Part shown: piece after piece, positions 20,200-21,930 of the stretch
Position numbering within the stretch: the stretch's first letter is position 1
How the letters are laid out: each line of letters starts with the position of its first letter
From: a virus
DNA length: 21,930 nucleotides
Strand: one strand, 5' to 3'
Virus record (IMG/VR): IMGVR_UViG_3300028550_000641
Location: 1-21,930 of that record
The notes under the pieces: model-generated
What the model saw: only the letters and a program-made list of their open reading frames with translations
What the model was told of the DNA's origin: nothing
Databases searched by the model: none
Program-made: the position numbers and the translations under genes

Positions 20200-21930
20200 A
20201 TGACAACGCAATATACTCCGATCCTAAAACTCGCACTACCCGTGCAGGGCGAACTTAGTGGTACATGGGGAGATGTAGTAAACGATAACATAACCTCCAT
20301 GATAGAGCAGGCTATTGCCGGACGCTTAGTCATAAACACTTGGTCTGGTAACTCTCACACGTTGACTACTGCTAATGGCACTACCGCAGAAGCGCGTGCG
20401 GCTATGTTGACTTTGACTGATTCGGGTAGTCAACTTAGTGCGGCAGGTACTGTAGTTTGCCCAGCCTTAAATAAAACATACATCGTCAAGAACGGTGCAG
20501 GCCAGATAATCACGGTTAAAACAGCTTCTGGTTCTGGTATTGCTATCCCTAACGGCAAAACAATGCTCGTGTACTGTGATGGTACCAACGTATTAGAAGG
20601 CGTAGATCATGTAGTTACACTGTCTGCGGGCACACTTACTATTACTGGTCTTACTACTTTCGCCTCCCTTAAAGGTGCTGATGCAACAACAGTAACGGGC
20701 ATACTTGATGAAGATAACATGGCATCAAACAGCGCCACTAAACTTGTTACTCAGCAGTCTGTAAAGGCGTATGTTGACGCTCAAGTTGACACGGCAGACA
20801 CTCTAGCTGAAATACTTGCTATTGGTAACACCACTGGATCAAACGACATTGATGTAGATGGCGCTCAAAAAGTTCAATTCCGTGACGCTGCTATATACAT
20901 TAACTCTAGCGCAGACGGACAGCTTGACATTGTTGCAGACACTGAGATTCAGATAGCCACTGCAACCGTAGACCTTAACGGTAACCTAGATGTTTCTGGC
21001 ACAGCCCTTGTTACTGGAACCTTAGACGTTGATGGCGCTACTCAACTTGACTCCACTCTTACTGTAGGCGTTAACGACACAGGGCATGATGTTAAGTTTT
21101 TTGGAGCTACCTCTGGGTCTTACATGCTCTGGGACGAGTCAGCAGATGACTTGATCTTGGGAGGCGCAGCAGGTCTTAATGTTGTGGGTGCGGCTACCTT
21201 TACTACTGAAATCACAGCCAACGGTGGCATAGCATTGGGCGACAATGACAAGGCTACGTTTGGTGCTAGTGATGATTTACAAATTTACCACAGCGGTTCC
21301 CATTCTTTTATTGAGGACGTAGGTGGCGGCAGTTTATTTCTTAAAGGCGGCCCACAGCTCAAACTGATGAACGACGGCGAAAATGCTTTACTTGCTCAAA
21401 AAGACGCTGGTGTAACGCTATATCACAACAGCGTAGCAAAGATTGTAACAACTGCAACAGGCATAGACGTTACTGGCACTGTAACTGTTTCAAACGGTTC
21501 ATACGCCGCCCCAGCTATTGCTTTTGCTTCTGATACCGACACAGGTATTGCGAGGGGCGGCACAAACACTTTAGGTTTTGTATCAGGCGGTGCTCTCAGG
21601 TTTTATACAGACCCTAGCTCTGCTTTAGCAACTGTATCCGCAGGTACAAGTAACCTCACGCTAGGTGTCAACGCAGGTAACAGCATTACTAGCGGTGGTA
21701 ATTATAATGTGGTCGTGGGTGACGAAGCAGGTACTGCGATTACTACGGGTGATAGTAATTCTTTAGTTGGATATGCTGCGGGTGATGCAATAACTAGCGC
21801 TGTAGAAAATACAGCATTAGGTAGGAATGCTTTGGGTGGTGTAACAACAGGTAACTCTAATACTGCCGTAGGAATGCAAGCGGGTACTGCAATTACCACT
21901 GGCACTAACAACGTAGCCGTTGGCCCTTAT
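20200..21930 (+). CDS. Tail fibre / adhesin-like protein, cut by right edge
   Basis: An open frame of 577 codons without a stop, starting ATG at 20200, so the C-terminus is missing. Residues 1-45 (YTPILKLALPVQGELSGTWG, then DVVNDN) match the N-terminal virion-binding block common in marine phage fibres. Near 180-196 is LVTQQSVKAYVDAQ. Near 358-384 is DDLQIYHSGSHSFIED, a frequent repeat of these fibres. Residues 485-577 contain about five units of the form N..VG..AG..ITTG, similar to the YadA-head-like repeats of trimeric adhesins. It should form a trimeric fibre contacting the host. Any chaperone or receptor tip lies outside the window. Confidence 0.85.
   Translation, partial: MTTQYTPILKLALPVQGELSGTWGDVVNDNITSMIEQAIAGRLVINTWSGNSHTLTTANGTTAEARAAMLTLTDSGSQLSAAGTVVCPALNKTYIVKNGAGQIITVKTASGSGIAIPNGKTMLVYCDGTNVLEGVDHVVTLSAGTLTITGLTTFASLKGADATTVTGILDEDNMASNSATKLVTQQSVKAYVDAQVDTADTLAEILAIGNTTGSNDIDVDGAQKVQFRDAAIYINSSADGQLDIVADTEIQIATATVDLNGNLDVSGTALVTGTLDVDGATQLDSTLTVGVNDTGHDVKFFGATSGSYMLWDESADDLILGGAAGLNVVGAATFTTEITANGGIALGDNDKATFGASDDLQIYHSGSHSFIEDVGGGSLFLKGGPQLKLMNDGENALLAQKDAGVTLYHNSVAKIVTTATGIDVTGTVTVSNGSYAAPAIAFASDTDTGIARGGTNTLGFVSGGALRFYTDPSSALATVSAGTSNLTLGVNAGNSITSGGNYNVVVGDEAGTAITTGDSNSLVGYAAGDAITSAVENTALGRNALGGVTTGNSNTAVGMQAGTAITTGTNNVAVGPY

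Noticed and set aside
1-21930. Signs of lysogeny (integrase, repressor, attachment site)
   Set aside because: No such gene or duplicated core site was seen in this window. The window does not cover the whole genome, so a temperate lifestyle is neither shown nor excluded.

Overview
KIND OF GENOME. The window is a stretch of a tailed bacteriophage (Caudoviricetes) genome. The right two thirds is a continuous plus-strand virion module in canonical order: small terminase, large terminase, portal, small protein, GroES-like co-chaperonin, scaffold, major capsid protein, small virion proteins, adaptors, tail and fibre proteins. Protein style resembles uncultured marine phages: a ~820-residue portal with a Gln-rich coiled tail, a Mu-gpT-like capsid protein, a run of tiny Lys-rich proteins, SU10-type adaptor-like proteins and a 'DDLQIYH'-type fibre. 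Absence of a tape-measure gene and presence of two adaptor-like genes favour a short-tailed (podovirus-like) virion, but the window ends before this can be settled. A perfect sigma70 consensus promoter suggests a proteobacterial-type host polymerase. The host cannot be named. No integrase, repressor, tRNA or CRISPR array was seen. LEFT ARM (1-3773, minus strand). One tight operon reads leftward from a consensus promoter (TTGACA-N16-TATAAT): a conserved 297-aa phage protein, a 64-aa protein, a MoxR-like AAA+ ATPase, a metallopeptidase-like/VWA protein, a 37-aa single-TM micro-ORF and a gene leaving the window. AAA+ and VWA partners normally act together as a remodelling machine. CONTROL REGION (3774-4381). 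No convincing gene. It holds tandem 10-bp repeats, an AT-rich block with seven GGTAACA/TGTTACC motifs in both orientations, a 28-bp direct repeat and a leftward terminator. It is a candidate origin or regulatory hub. MINUS-STRAND PAIR (4382-5226). Two unrecognised genes (199 and 66 aa) end at that terminator. A perfect palindrome, TGTCTACATATGTAGACA, occurs near 2535, 3663, 4178 (16 bp core) and 5340, always outside genes. Two copies sit 18-25 bases before start codons. It is the best candidate for an undescribed regulatory element here. SWITCH REGION (5227-5796). Noncoding, with a C-rich hairpin, an A6T6 tract and an inverted repeat in front of terS; possibly a packaging site and/or late control region. 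VIRION MODULE (5797-21930, plus strand). Terminases package DNA through the portal into a shell built on the scaffold. The GroES-like protein probably adapts host GroEL to fold a virion protein. A strong terminator directly after the capsid gene, followed by a new promoter, separates head from downstream expression. Next come two beta-rich virion proteins, six successive small basic genes of which the later ones are chained by TAATG stop-start overlaps (candidate internal or DNA-binding virion proteins), two adaptor-like proteins flanking a zinc-ribbon protein and a 50-aa protein, a conserved tail protein, a 22-residue-repeat protein and a long adhesin-like fibre cut by the right edge.
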